Assembly: GCF_900129555.1 (NCBI RefSeq)
Contig: NZ_FQWC01000002.1
Coordinates: forward strand, 496,001-560,000
DNA: 64,000 nucleotides
Origin: Flavobacterium defluvii
GTDB lineage: Bacteria > Bacteroidota > Bacteroidia > Flavobacteriales > Flavobacteriaceae
Reading direction: 5' to 3'
In this document: positions 26,166-35,421 of the stretch, piece by piece
How positions within the stretch are numbered: the stretch's first letter is position 1
How the letters are laid out: every line of letters begins with the position of its first letter
Program-made: the position numbers and the translations under genes
The notes under the pieces: generated by a model
Seen by the model: the letters and a program-made list of their open reading frames with translations, nothing else
The model's database searches: none
Told to the model about the DNA's origin: nothing

Positions 26166-26561
26166 TTATATAGAAAAGTTAAATGGATACGCGGCAATCG
26201 CTAAGTAGGTAATTATAATGATACTCATTAAAAAAATTACAACTGTAAGGACAGTCAATAATAAAGTTGAATAGAGATATTCACCTTTTTGAAGCAGTTT
26301 ATGAGTTTGTTTGTATTTTAAATAAGACAAAACAATAGTAAGCGCTCCTGTTAAAACCAGTGCAATACCAATAATTATTGTAAAACCATTTTTAGGAATA
26401 TTTGAATCCTTAAAAAAAGCAGCCGGAAGCTGATTTACGAACAATGAAAATTTAACGATTACAAATCCGAAAACCATAATTCCTATTCCGGTGCGAATCC
26501 AGGATAAAAATGTTCGTTCATTTGACATTTGCTCGTTGATCATTTTTTTGTTGTTCTCCAT
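26166..26561 (-). CDS. YidH/DUF202-family membrane protein
   Basis: 131 residues with three membrane helices (about 25-43, 63-83, 102-125). The N-terminal NERTFLSWIRTGIGIMVFG is the DUF202 signature. The function is unknown; the gene often travels with stress and membrane-homeostasis genes. Monocistronic on the minus strand. Confidence 0.85.
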   Translation of the reverse strand: MENNKKMINEQMSNERTFLSWIRTGIGIMVFGFVIVKFSLFVNQLPAAFFKDSNIPKNGFTIIIGIALVLTGALTIVLSYLKYKQTHKLLQKGEYLYSTLLLTVLTVVIFLMSIIIITYLAIAAYPFNFSI

Positions 26562-26801
26562 GAGGTTATAATTTTATATTTAGAAATGTTCAAATTTTGC
26601 ATAAATTTAATTATCGCATCCTATATTTTTTTATAGAATCTTTTTGCGATTTTATACAATATCTATTTAGTTTTCAATTTTTTAGTACTATTTGTAAACT
26701 AGTAAAACTGTAAAAAACTATGTAAATCTTATAATTTTAAGTGGCGTGTTTTTATCAACTTTAGCGTTAGAAAAAAAATAATTCACATAAAACAATTTAC
26801 G

Positions 26802-27093
26802 ATGGATATAAGAGAGAAACACAGTGATCGTTTTCAGGATGAAAACAACCACAATGAACATAAAATCTGGACTCCCACAGTAGATCCAAGACTTTTTTCG
26901 CAGGATAGAAATCCCCGAAGAAGATAAAGAATACGGAATTACTCATAATAATGACCCGGCTCAAAAGCCAAATACAGGAGATTGGGGAGATGAAAGGGAT
27001 TTTGAAGATGATGGATCATACAAAAATCCCGGAAATGATAATAGCGGAGGTGCCGGCAGTACCGGAAGCGAATCTACAAATAGCGGAAATTAA
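26802..27093 (+). pseudogene. small hydrophilic protein gene with a single-base frameshift
   Basis: From the ATG the frame reads a charged peptide (MDIREKHSDRFQDENNHNEH...) and meets TAA at 26925. Another frame continues in the same style (EEDKEYGITHNNDPAQKPN ... GSTGSESTNSGN) to TAA at 27091, which abuts a strong terminator. Removing one C from the CCCC run at 26913-26916 joins them as ...QDRNP-EEDKEYG... with no stop (about 96 residues). Either the gene carries a frameshift mutation, the base is a sequencing error, or translation shifts frame. The product would be a disordered Asn/Asp/Gly-rich stress-type protein. Confidence 0.6.
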
Positions 27094-27121
27094 AAAAGCG
27101 GATTATTATTCCGCTTTTTTT
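27092..27121 (+). terminator. terminator of the frameshifted gene
   Basis: AAAAAAGCGG / CCGCTTTTTT around a 9-bp loop. It begins inside the stop codon of the downstream frame, which marks that stop as the original gene end. Confidence 0.85.
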
Positions 27122-27230
27122 GTTTTAATGGATATCTTATAACTATAAGGGCTAATTCTAAAATAGTTATGATTTTTTCTTTAGTTACTTTGTTGTAACA
27201 TGTTCTTTATTAATATTTTGTATAATTAAA

Positions 27231-27677
27231 ATGATAGTTATGAAATTACCAAAAGAAATAATTAACGGCTTTTTAATATTTGTGGGGATTGCTTTATTCT
27301 TCCTTTTAATGGAACTTTTAGGCCTTTCGAAACTCTTTTATCTTAGACTTTTAAACGTACTATTCATTTTTTATGGTGTTAACAGAAGTTTGCAAATGAA
27401 TCTTGCAGAAGGAAAAAATGGTTTTGTTACCAATGCAATTTCGTCAATGCTGACATCATTTACCGCTGTTGTAATCAGTATAATTGCATTGCTTATTTAT
27501 AGTTATGCCAGAGGCGGAAACCACTATGTAAAATCATTATCAACAGCTTTTATGTTTGGCGGTGAGCCATCTGTAACTTCTTATTGTCTTTCTCTGTTTT
27601 TTGAAGGAACAGCATCGTGTATCATTGTAACACTTTTATTAATGCTGTATTGGAATAATAAATATGCGGCGGATTAA
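27231..27677 (+). CDS. four-helix membrane protein of unknown function
   Basis: 148 residues, with hydrophobic helices at about 12-31, 35-52, 69-91 and 118-140 and little soluble sequence. The build recalls DUF4199-type membrane proteins of Bacteroidota, but I could not confirm a family. A second ATG nine bases downstream (27240) is an equally good start. Monocistronic, ending before a 42-bp perfect palindrome terminator. Confidence 0.68.
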   Translation: MIVMKLPKEIINGFLIFVGIALFFLLMELLGLSKLFYLRLLNVLFIFYGVNRSLQMNLAEGKNGFVTNAISSMLTSFTAVVISIIALLIYSYARGGNHYVKSLSTAFMFGGEPSVTSYCLSLFFEGTASCIIVTLLLMLYWNNKYAAD

Positions 27678-27705
27678 TTCCGGTTTTTTCAATTGAATTA
27701 GAATT

Positions 27706-27747
27706 AAAAAGCTTCAAAAAGAATCATGATTCTTTTTGAAGCTTTTT
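27706..27747. terminator. bidirectional terminator, 42-bp perfect palindrome
   Basis: Every base of 27706-27747 pairs with its mirror position (centre 27726/27727, ATCATGAT), with AAAAAGCTTC at one end and GAAGCTTTTT at the other. It serves the membrane-protein gene and the convergent acidic-protein gene. Confidence 0.88.
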
Positions 27748-27770
27748 TTTAATGTTTTAGAAGACAAGAT

Positions 27771-28124
27771 TTAATAATCATCATCCTCATCTTCATCCGG
27801 TTTTGTCTCATCGAGAGTTCTTCTGTTGGCATCGTTATCAAACTCATCATCGCTGTCACTCTCTTTGCCTTTCAGTTCATCGTCAAGATCCTGCGCAATT
27901 GGTGCATTTTTTTGAAAGTAAGGATCAGATGTATCATTCTCATCCGAATCGTTATCGCTGCTTCTTTCAAAATGATCTGATGAGTAGCTGTGTCTGTTTG
28001 AATTGTCCTGATGCTGGTTAATAGCCGGATCTTTTTGTTCCATAGTTTCAGAATGTATGGAATCGTCTGCTGCGTAATAAGCATGATCTTCCTGATCATA
28101 GTTATCATAATTATCTCTTGCCAT
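27771..28124 (-). CDS. acidic low-complexity protein
   Basis: 117 residues, rich in Asp, Glu, Ser, Asn and His, with no fold expected. The N-terminus (DNYDNYDQEDHAYY) resembles that of the protein at 62474-62824 (ENYNQEDQDFRDREQYLD). The end is DETKPDEDEDDDY. It stands next to a YdaT-like and a YhxC-like SDR gene, both of a general-stress type. The function is unknown. Confidence 0.72.
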   Translation of the reverse strand: MARDNYDNYDQEDHAYYAADDSIHSETMEQKDPAINQHQDNSNRHSYSSDHFERSSDNDSDENDTSDPYFQKNAPIAQDLDDELKGKESDSDDEFDNDANRRTLDETKPDEDEDDDY

Positions 28125-28185
28125 AATTATTAGTTTTTAATTATTGTTTGATTTTAAATTTGTAGAAATTTCGAGAGTAAATAAT

Positions 28186-28446
28186 CTAAAGATCAGAGAG
28201 TTTTGAAGGATCTGTAGCTTCTTCAATACTTTTACCTTTCATATTTTCTATCATTTCTTCTTCTACATTCTTTTCACTTTTATGATTTTTTAAAAGTTCA
28301 CGTGCCTGCTTAAGCCCAGTGGCTATTGCAATTCCTTCTTCAGCACCGTCCTGAAGCAGGGCATTTGCAATTTCGACTGCTTTTTCCCGTAACTCTAACG
28401 GCTGATTTTTATAAGATGGAGGATAATCTCCGTTGTACCAAGGCAT
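28186..28446 (-). CDS. YdaT-like stress-type small protein
   Basis: 86 residues. The opening MPWYNGDYPPSYKNQPLELR followed by KAVEIANALLQDGAEEGIAI is the pattern of Bacillus YdaT-type general-stress proteins (MPW...DYP.S.KN). The tail is charged and probably disordered. Function unknown. Flanked by an acidic protein and a stress-type SDR on the same strand, about 60-120 bp apart. Confidence 0.75.
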   Translation of the reverse strand: MPWYNGDYPPSYKNQPLELREKAVEIANALLQDGAEEGIAIATGLKQARELLKNHKSEKNVEEEMIENMKGKSIEEATDPSKLSDL

Positions 28447-28566
28447 AACTATTTGTTTTTAGTGAGATATTATCCCACGGTTCTATTTCAAAATTACGAT
28501 CATAATAAAAAATCATGTTATACGATGTGTGATGATTATTATATTATTGCAATGATTTACTGTAGA

Positions 28567-29571
28567 TTACGGATTGCCTTCGCCGCCGCTGGCTCCATAG
28601 ATTTGACCTGTGGCATAACTTGCATCATTGGCAGCAAGCTGAACATAAATAGAAGCAAGTTCGACAGGCTGTCCCGGTCTTCCCATAGGAGTCTGCGAAC
28701 CAAACTCTTTTAACTTTTCCATTGTTGCTCCACCGCTTACCTGAAGCGGGGTCCAGATTGGTCCCGGCGCAACACCATTTACTCTAATTCCTTTTGGGCC
28801 AAGCTGTTTTGCAAGCGATTTAATATAGTTTGTTGTAGCCGCTTTTGTTTGTGCATAATCATACAAATCTTCTGTAGGAGCATACGCCTGAACAGAACTC
28901 GTTCCTATTATAGAAGAACCAGATTTAAGATAGGGAAGTGCGGCTTTAATAATCCAGAAAGGTGCATAAATATTAGTTTTCATCGTCCAGTCAAATTCCT
29001 CTGTAGAAATATCTAATATAGAGGCATGAGTCTGTTGTCTTGCCGCATTATTCACAATAATATCTAAACCGCCAAGAGCTTTTGCGGCTTGTTCTACCAA
29101 CGAAACACAAAACGATTCATTACGTAAATCTCCCGGAATAGCCACAGCTTTGCGTCCTTCGGCTTTTATAAGCTGAATTACTTCTCTGGCATCTTCTTCT
29201 TCAGTAGGGTAATAATTTATTGCTACATCGGCGCCTTCTCTGGCATAGGCAATTGCTGCGGCTCTTCCCATTCCGGAATCGCCTCCGGTTATTAAAGCTC
29301 TGCGTCCTTTTAACCGTCCGCTGCCTTTATAACTTTTTTCACCATGATCCGGGCGGGGATCCATTTTACTTACAAGTCCCGGCCAGGGCTGTGATTGTTC
29401 TTTAAATGGCGGACGCGGGTATTTTGTTGTAGGATCTTCTGATCCGTTTGCTGATTGTGTTTCAGCATTTTCAAAGCCGTTTGCAAGAATGGGGTTAAAT
29501 GCTGCGGCTGCAAGTACGGCTCCCATACCCGTTAAGGCAGAGCGGCGCGATATTGTGTTTTTAACTTCCAT
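28567..29571 (-). CDS. SDR oxidoreductase with twin-arginine signal (YhdF/YhxC-like)
   Basis: 334 residues. The N-terminus has ISRRSALTGMGAVLAAAAF, a Tat-type signal, followed by a segment with PRPPFKEQSQPWPG and MDPRPDHGE, typical of the general-stress SDRs YhdF/YhxC. The core has the GGDSGMG cofactor loop, NNAA, Ser in GTSSVQAY and YAQTK. It should be an active NAD(P)-dependent dehydrogenase, exported folded with its cofactor if the Tat signal is used. Substrate unknown (sugar alcohol or aldehyde are guesses). Confidence 0.85.
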   Translation of the reverse strand: MEVKNTISRRSALTGMGAVLAAAAFNPILANGFENAETQSANGSEDPTTKYPRPPFKEQSQPWPGLVSKMDPRPDHGEKSYKGSGRLKGRRALITGGDSGMGRAAAIAYAREGADVAINYYPTEEEDAREVIQLIKAEGRKAVAIPGDLRNESFCVSLVEQAAKALGGLDIIVNNAARQQTHASILDISTEEFDWTMKTNIYAPFWIIKAALPYLKSGSSIIGTSSVQAYAPTEDLYDYAQTKAATTNYIKSLAKQLGPKGIRVNGVAPGPIWTPLQVSGGATMEKLKEFGSQTPMGRPGQPVELASIYVQLAANDASYATGQIYGASGGEGNP

Positions 29572-29713
29572 AATAATAGATTTTGAGTTCTAAAAATTTT
29601 TGAGATATATCAATATTGATAATCAGCCAAATATAGAAAAGCCTCAAACCTTCTTTTTATAGAATTAAGCTATTATGTTTCAGAAATGTAAGATAAAATG
29701 TGAATTCTGGATT

Positions 29714-30934
29714 TTAAAACAACTCCAGTTGGTTACTTGGATTTGAAGGTTTATTTTTTGGAGGTTTGGCATCGCCAAAAACAGTTTTTCCTCCGTATTT
29801 ATAAGAGTTATCCCGCTCTCTCTGAATAAGTGCATCAAAATTAGAATTAGGAGTAAAATTTTCTTCGGCTTTTCTGGAGATTTCAGAAAGTTTTTTAATA
29901 GCATCTATTTTATCACTATTTCCAATTTTTGCACGATCAATAGCTCTTTGCAGTGTGGTAATAGTTTCATCAAAGATTTTTACAGGAACCGGAAACGGAT
30001 GTCCGTCTTTTCCGCCATGGGCAAAAGAAAAACGGGCAGGATCTTCAAATCGGGTAGGAGTGCCGTAAATAACTTCGCTAACCAATGCTAATGATTGCAA
30101 AGCTCTTGGTCCCATTCCTTTTAAAAGGAGTAATTCTTCAAAATCCTCAGGTTTATTTTCGTGAGTTGTCCAAAGCATTGCACCAAGTCTTTTCATATTG
30201 ACATCTTCCATTCTCACATCATGATGTGAAGGCATAGAGAGATACTGCATTTCTTTCATGATTTTTGCAGGAGATTCTTTGGTTAATTCTAAAATACCTT
30301 CTCTTGATCTTGAAGCAGCCTGAGCTGTAAGATTTAAAATATTTCCCTGATTTTCACCATAAATAAAAGTATGCGGTTCGTTTATAAAAGATTTTAAATC
30401 CTGCGAATGCCAATGATATCTTCTTGCCGTTTTAGAATCAGGATTCATTCCTTGTTGAATAACAGCCCACTGTCCTTTATTATCAACAATAAAATTATGC
30501 TGATACAACTGAAATCCGTCCTGAATAGCCGTATTGTCTACCTTCGCTGTAAGTTTACTGCAATTGGCAAGGTTACTGCCGTCAAGTCCTGTTTTTTCTC
30601 CCACAAATAAAAGTTCCTGCGGAGTTGAAAGTGAATGTTTTCCTTTACCGCCGCAAATATAAATTCCGAGTTCTTTTGAATGTGGATTTACCGATTTTTT
30701 TAAAGCACCAAGTACAGAAGTTGTAATACCGGATGAATGCCAGTCCATTCCCATAACGGCTCCAAAACTCTGAAACCAAAACGGATTACTAAGTTTACTG
30801 ATTACTTCTGAAGTAGAAAATTCCATGGCAATTGTTTCTACAATTGCAAAACCAAGTTTGGCCATGCGTTCAGAAAGCCATAGTGGAACTTGTCCATAAT
30901 GTAATGGGAGGTCAGCTGTACCGGAACGTTTCAT
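29714..30934 (-). CDS. DUF763-family protein
   Basis: 406 residues from the ATG that gives MKRSGTADLPLHYGQVPLWL, the usual start of DUF763 proteins; an in-frame ATG 54 bp upstream adds a non-conserved leader. The central part has FGAVMGMDWHSSGITTSVLG. A helix-hairpin-helix-like motif LLLKGMGPRALQSLALVSEV (about 280-300) suggests nucleic-acid binding. The family is known mainly from archaea and scattered bacteria, without an established function as far as I know. The tail is polar and ends NQLELF. Monocistronic between an SDR and an acetyltransferase. Confidence 0.83.
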   Translation of the reverse strand: MKRSGTADLPLHYGQVPLWLSERMAKLGFAIVETIAMEFSTSEVISKLSNPFWFQSFGAVMGMDWHSSGITTSVLGALKKSVNPHSKELGIYICGGKGKHSLSTPQELLFVGEKTGLDGSNLANCSKLTAKVDNTAIQDGFQLYQHNFIVDNKGQWAVIQQGMNPDSKTARRYHWHSQDLKSFINEPHTFIYGENQGNILNLTAQAASRSREGILELTKESPAKIMKEMQYLSMPSHHDVRMEDVNMKRLGAMLWTTHENKPEDFEELLLLKGMGPRALQSLALVSEVIYGTPTRFEDPARFSFAHGGKDGHPFPVPVKIFDETITTLQRAIDRAKIGNSDKIDAIKKLSEISRKAEENFTPNSNFDALIQRERDNSYKYGGKTVFGDAKPPKNKPSNPSNQLELF

Positions 30935-31013
30935 GGGATTTTGAATTTTTACAAAATTACGAAAAAATCGCTTAGTAATAATTTGCAATTCAAATCATTA
31001 AAGAGTTATGTTT

Positions 31014-31568
31014 TTAAGAGTTTTTATCGTCCCATTCTCTTTTGAGCATTGCAAATTGAAATTCGCTTCCCCATTTTCCTTTAAAAAAAATGTTTTCGAT
31101 AAAATGCCCTTCTTCTCTAAAACCAATGCTTTTTAATAAATTAATTGAAGCAGTATTTTCTGCATCAACAATTTCTACCACGCGGTGAACTTTTATTTCA
31201 TCAAATAAAAAATTTAAAATACCCAATAGCACTTCTTTGGCATAACCCTTTTTTTGTTCGAGATGCGAAATTGTGATGCCGGCTTCTGCAATTCTGGAAT
31301 CATATTGGTCAAGTTTAATAGCGCAATCGCCGATAAGTTTTCCAGTTTCGATATTTTCAATTGCATATTGAACCCATTCGCCGGGATTTCCAAAATATTT
31401 GCCGGAATTCTCTTTTATAAAATCTTCTGCCTGATCGATTGTCATAACGTCAAAGCCTTGATATTTTGTGACTTCAGGATTCGAACGATAAATAATAAAA
31501 TCTGATAAGTCTGATAATACAAGATGTCGGATAATAAGTTTCGGAGTTTTTATATGTAAAGGTTTCAT
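31014..31568 (-). CDS. GNAT-family N-acetyltransferase (RimJ/RimL-like)
   Basis: 184 residues. It begins LHIKTPKLIIRHLVLSDLSD as in RimJ/RimL-type acetyltransferases. The acetyl-CoA loop is in HLEQKKGYAKEVLLGILNFL, a variant of Q/RxxGxG/A. ENTASINLLKSIGFREEGHF is the typical C-terminal block. Substrate unknown (protein N-terminus or small amine). Confidence 0.85.
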   Translation of the reverse strand: MKPLHIKTPKLIIRHLVLSDLSDFIIYRSNPEVTKYQGFDVMTIDQAEDFIKENSGKYFGNPGEWVQYAIENIETGKLIGDCAIKLDQYDSRIAEAGITISHLEQKKGYAKEVLLGILNFLFDEIKVHRVVEIVDAENTASINLLKSIGFREEGHFIENIFFKGKWGSEFQFAMLKREWDDKNS

Positions 31569-31837
31569 GATTTAATTTTCTTTTTAGAAGAAATGAAAGT
31601 ATGTCAATTGATCGAATTTACAAAATTGAGAAGAATAAGTTTTTAAATATATTTTCCCATTTTCTGTATATAAAATAATTCATTATTTAAATTACAGAAA
31701 GTGAATATGATTAAAAAAAGCCTTTATTTTTTTTATATTCTCATTTACAGAGTCTTAAATTATCAAATTTTCATCTATACTCATTCTTGATTTTTTATTT
31801 TCTTTAAAATTGTAAGTTTTTGATTATTAGATTTTTA

Positions 31838-31918
31838 TCATAACGAAATCGTTGTATGAATCTTGATTTTTTGTCCACTTTTTCCTTAATTTCTTTTAAA
31901 AGTATAGTTTCGTTATGA
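31838..31918. promoter_or_regulatory. 11-bp inverted repeat upstream of GH87-like gene
   Basis: TCATAACGAAA (31838-31848) and TTTCGTTATGA (31908-31918) are exact reverse complements 59 bp apart, ending 40 bp before the ATG. A pair of operator half-elements (looping) is plausible. The rest of the 390-bp spacer is A+T-rich, with no other gene seen. Confidence 0.5.
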
Positions 31919-31958
31919 CCTTATTTTGAGGCACTAACTATTTAAAAAACCAAAACTT

Positions 31959-34901
31959 ATGAGAAACAAATTACATGCTATTTTTTTTAAAAGAGACAAA
32001 TACTGCCATATTATACTATGGTTTTTTTTCGTTCTCGTAACTTCAAATTCTTATGCTCAGCGTGGTTATTATGACGCGCCGTACAAAAGATACGAAGCCA
32101 ATTTAGGGCAATTGTCGAACGGGGCTTCAGTTACTCCAAAATCATATAGTCAGGCTGATCTTCAGTCTGAAGCTTCAGATCAGCAGTGTGTGAATATGTC
32201 TGCCACAAATGCGACTGTTCAATGGACGCTTACAGAAGCTGCAGACGGACTTGTAATTCGCTACAGTGTTCCGGATGGACAGTCAGGAACTATTGGGGTT
32301 TACAACGGAAATACGAAGCTTACAACGCTTACTTTGACTTCTACATGGTCTTGGGAATATTTGTGGAGTAACGGAAATCCGAACAATAACGGAATTACAA
32401 ATCAAAATCCAAGAATGCGATTTGATGAAGTTCGCTACAAACTTCCTTCAAAAATTGGTGTAAACGGTACCTTAAAACTGGTAAGAGAATCGGGTAATAT
32501 TCATGTGGATTTTGCTGAAATGGAACCTGTTCCAACTGCGGTTACGGCTCCGTCAGGATCTGTAACTTATTCCGGAAACGGAAGTGATCTTCAGACTTTT
32601 ATTGATGCAAACGGCGGTAAAAAAATATTTGTTCCAAGCGGCGTTTATAACGTTAACCGTGAATTGTATTTTGGGTCGGCAAATACTTCATTAATTGGTG
32701 CAGGAATGTGGTACACACAGATTAATTTTACCAACACCAGCAGTTTAAACGGAGGATTGCGTGCCAATGCCAGTAATATTTCATTCAGCGATCTTTATTT
32801 AACCACAAATTCGGCTTCGAGAAGTAATTCGTATAAAGCGATAAATGGAGTTTTTACAAGCGGCTCTACGGTAAAAAATATTTGGGCAGAACATTTTGAG
32901 TGCGGTGCCTGGATTGCTCAATACAACGTAGGAGGACCTGCAATTGCAGACGGATTTACACTATCGCATTGTCGTTTCAGAAACAATTATGCCGATGGAA
33001 TTAACCTTTGTAAAGGAACCGCAAATTCGATTGTAGAACATTGTAATTTTAGAAATAACGGAGACGACGATCAGGCAATTTGGTCTGCAGACGGGCTGGA
33101 ATGTATCAATAATACTTTTAGATACAATACATCAGAAAACTGCTGGCGTGCCTGCGGTCTTGCTATTTACGGCGGAAAAAATAACAAAGGTTATAATCTA
33201 ATTATTAAAGACAATCTGGAAGCTGGAATCAGAGTTAGTAATAATTTCCCGGGTGCACCATTTAACAATGACGGAATGCACGAAATTCATGATATTACAA
33301 TAACAGCCTGCGGAACTTTTAATGATACATATAATAATCCGGTAGCGGCAATTGATATTTTTAGTGCTACAAATGCCGTAAGTCAGGTAAAAAATGTTCA
33401 GCTTTACAGCATCGATATTATAGATTCAAGAAATGATGCGATTTCTATAAGCAAAAGATCCGGAGACGGTATTTACAATCTTTCCTTTAAAGATATAACC
33501 GTTAACGGTACAGGTAAAGAATATCCAAACAATAATGTATTAAACAGAAACTGGGGAAGAGGTTATTTTGTTCTTATTGCTGGTTCACCTGCAGGAAATG
33601 GAACCTATTGTAATATGAATTATTCTAACCGAGGCGGAAATGCAGCAACTAATGAAGAAACCAGTGCGATTGGCACATTTTCATGGACACAAAGTTCGAA
33701 CTGCTCTACTACAAATGTTCCGGTTACGGGCGTTTCAGTTTCGCCAGCTGCGGTAACTTTGAGCGTTGGTTCTACTCAGCAGTTAACACCAACCGTTTCT
33801 CCGGCTAATGCTACAAACAAAAATGTAACGTATAGTTCAAATAATACGGGAGTAGCAACGGTAAACGGCTCAGGTTTAGTAACAGCAGTTGCTTCAGGAT
33901 CGGCAACAATTACGGTAACGACTCAGGATGGTAACAAAACGGCCTCATCTGCAATAACAGTCAATACATCAAACGTTGCGGTAACAAGTGTAAGTCTTAG
34001 CCCTTCAACAGCAACATTATCCGTAGGTGGAACGCAACAGTTAACAGCGACAGTTTTACCATCAAACGCTACCAATAAATCGGTTAATTATTCTTCAAAC
34101 AACACTGGAGTAGCAACAGTTAATGCATCTGGTTTGGTTACAGCAGTTTCTGCCGGTACAGTAACCATTACAGTAACTACCGTAGACGGAAATAAAACTA
34201 GTACGGCAGTGATTACCGTTAATGCCGCAACTGGAAATTACTTTACAATTAAAAACAAATGGACTGGAAATTATTTATATGATGCCGGTAATAATGTAGG
34301 ATATGGCCCAACTGTAGCAAATAATAATTACAAATGGGAAAAAGTTGCGATTGATGGTACTTACTATATGTTAAAAAATGTAGGGACAGGAGATGTAATG
34401 CATATTGAAAACTTAACTGGTGCAGTGCAATGTACAGCAGGTCAGTCCAGCTGGTGGAGCGCACAATGGTCAAGCGAAAATGTTGACGGAACGTATGTAA
34501 GAATTAAAAACAGATGGCAGACAGGAGCGATGATTCATATCGAGAATTTAAATGGTTCTGCTCAATACAATGGAGGTCAAAACAATTGGGAAAGCGCACA
34601 ATGGCAGTTTCAGTCTACTTCGGCATCAAAAAAAGTGAATACTGCTGAAGTTACGGTTGAGAATTCTGTTGTTAATATTTATCCGAATCCTTCAATTAAC
34701 AATGAATTTAATATTGTTTTACCAGAATTAGAAGCCGGCGATGCTGCAACAGTAACAGTTACAGATATTAACGGAAGAAAAGTTTTGGTAAACAAAATCA
34801 ATGCTTCTTCAAAAATCAATCATCATTTATCAGCCGGAATTTATGTAGTTACAATTAATTCTAATGCTTTTAATGTTTCTAAAAAATTGATTGTGAAATA
34901 A
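31959..34901 (+). CDS. secreted GH87-like alpha-1,3-glucanase (mycodextranase-type) with Ig-like, beta-trefoil and T9SS domains
   Basis: 980 residues. Signal peptide about 1-34. An N-terminal beta-sandwich (about 40-190: RYEANLGQLSNGASV, YSQADLQSEASDQQCVNM, RFDEVRYKL) matches my memory of GH87 mycodextranase N-termini. A right-handed parallel beta-helix (about 195-585) includes FVPSGVYNVNRELYFGS and FRNNGDDDQAIWSADGLE with clustered Asp. Two bacterial Ig-like (BIG_2) repeats follow (about 590-755), then a ricin-type beta-trefoil (about 762-888) with repeated MHIENL blocks, then a type A T9SS sorting domain (about 903-980, NIYPNPSINNEF). GH87 enzymes cut alpha-1,3-glucan of fungal walls or mutan. 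SusC/SusD genes follow. Confidence 0.72.
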   Translation: MRNKLHAIFFKRDKYCHIILWFFFVLVTSNSYAQRGYYDAPYKRYEANLGQLSNGASVTPKSYSQADLQSEASDQQCVNMSATNATVQWTLTEAADGLVIRYSVPDGQSGTIGVYNGNTKLTTLTLTSTWSWEYLWSNGNPNNNGITNQNPRMRFDEVRYKLPSKIGVNGTLKLVRESGNIHVDFAEMEPVPTAVTAPSGSVTYSGNGSDLQTFIDANGGKKIFVPSGVYNVNRELYFGSANTSLIGAGMWYTQINFTNTSSLNGGLRANASNISFSDLYLTTNSASRSNSYKAINGVFTSGSTVKNIWAEHFECGAWIAQYNVGGPAIADGFTLSHCRFRNNYADGINLCKGTANSIVEHCNFRNNGDDDQAIWSADGLECINNTFRYNTSENCWRACGLAIYGGKNNKGYNLIIKDNLEAGIRVSNNFPGAPFNNDGMHEIHDITITACGTFNDTYNNPVAAIDIFSATNAVSQVKNVQLYSIDIIDSRNDAISISKRSGDGIYNLSFKDITVNGTGKEYPNNNVLNRNWGRGYFVLIAGSPAGNGTYCNMNYSNRGGNAATNEETSAIGTFSWTQSSNCSTTNVPVTGVSVSPAAVTLSVGSTQQLTPTVSPANATNKNVTYSSNNTGVATVNGSGLVTAVASGSATITVTTQDGNKTASSAITVNTSNVAVTSVSLSPSTATLSVGGTQQLTATVLPSNATNKSVNYSSNNTGVATVNASGLVTAVSAGTVTITVTTVDGNKTSTAVITVNAATGNYFTIKNKWTGNYLYDAGNNVGYGPTVANNNYKWEKVAIDGTYYMLKNVGTGDVMHIENLTGAVQCTAGQSSWWSAQWSSENVDGTYVRIKNRWQTGAMIHIENLNGSAQYNGGQNNWESAQWQFQSTSASKKVNTAEVTVENSVVNIYPNPSINNEFNIVLPELEAGDAATVTVTDINGRKVLVNKINASSKINHHLSAGIYVVTINSNAFNVSKKLIVK

Positions 34902-34934
34902 TCGGTTAAAGAGAATTTAAATATTTTATAAATG

Positions 34935-34959
34935 AAACAACCTTCGGGTTGTTTTTTTT
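34935..34959 (+). terminator. terminator of GH87-like gene
   Basis: AAACAACC-TTCG-GGTTGTTT, an 8-bp stem with a stable TTCG tetraloop and a T-run to 34959. The SusC/SusD operon must therefore start from its own promoter. Confidence 0.88.
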
Positions 34960-35133
34960 ATGGTATAAAATCATAATCCTGTGTAACATGACTTAATAAC
35001 GTTTATTCTTTTAGAAAAAATCTTACACCAAACAAAAAATATTGTTTTAGGTTAACTATCTTATTTATAATGTTTTAAATTTTTAGAATTAATTTGCTTA
35101 ACATTTTTTTTGCAAAAAGTTTAATTAAAATTT

Positions 35134-35161
35134 TTGAGTTAATAATTTTAATTTACCTTTG
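35134..35161 (+). promoter_or_regulatory. promoter of susC/susD operon
   Basis: TTG (35134-35136), 17-bp spacer, TACCTTTG (35154-35161), an exact TTG-N17-TAnnTTTG match. It implies a leader of roughly 295 nt before the SusC ATG. Confidence 0.65.
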
Positions 35162-35315
35162 TTCTATCAAATTAGTAGAATATAAGGTAATTACTGCGTT
35201 CGCAAATATTTCTCCCTCAAATTCGCAACAATTTTCAGAATTAAAAAACGTAAAACTTTGAGTTAAAATATTATACAGGCCAATTAAAACAATAGTAATC
35301 CAAAAAAAGAAAAAA

Positions 35316-35421
35316 ATGAAAAAACGAATGTGTTGCAGATAAAAAAACCATTTCTGTTGCAGCAGAAATGGCGAAGCTTAAAGAAATTGTACATCTCTAT
35401 AAGGAAGCGAGAATGGAGTAA
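35316..35421 (+). pseudogene. broken mini-ORF in the SusC leader
   Basis: The ATG at 35316 reads only MKKRMCCR before a stop. The frame that would follow if one A were missing from the AAAAAA run (35319-35324) stays open to TAA at 35419: KNECVADKKTISVAAEMAKL followed by KEIVHLYKEARME. It is helical and coding-like. An in-frame ATG at 35368 gives a 17-residue peptide. It could be a decayed small gene, a leader peptide or chance. Confidence 0.35.
35348..35371 (-). other. 9-bp stem hairpin in SusC leader, terminator-like on minus strand
   Basis: CCATTTCTG / CAGAAATGG, perfect arms with a 6-base loop. On the minus strand seven T residues follow, so it has terminator form against transcription from the right. 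In the SusC mRNA it would be a leader hairpin about 95 nt before the start codon. Confidence 0.5.

Noticed and set aside
27706..27747. 42-bp perfect palindrome as a mobile-element end
   Set aside because: It has flanking A/T-runs and lies between convergent genes, so it is a bidirectional terminator; no transposase is near.
31708..31791. 27-codon ORF upstream of the GH87-like gene
   Set aside because: Short, A+T-driven hydrophobic reading with no supporting signal or partner.
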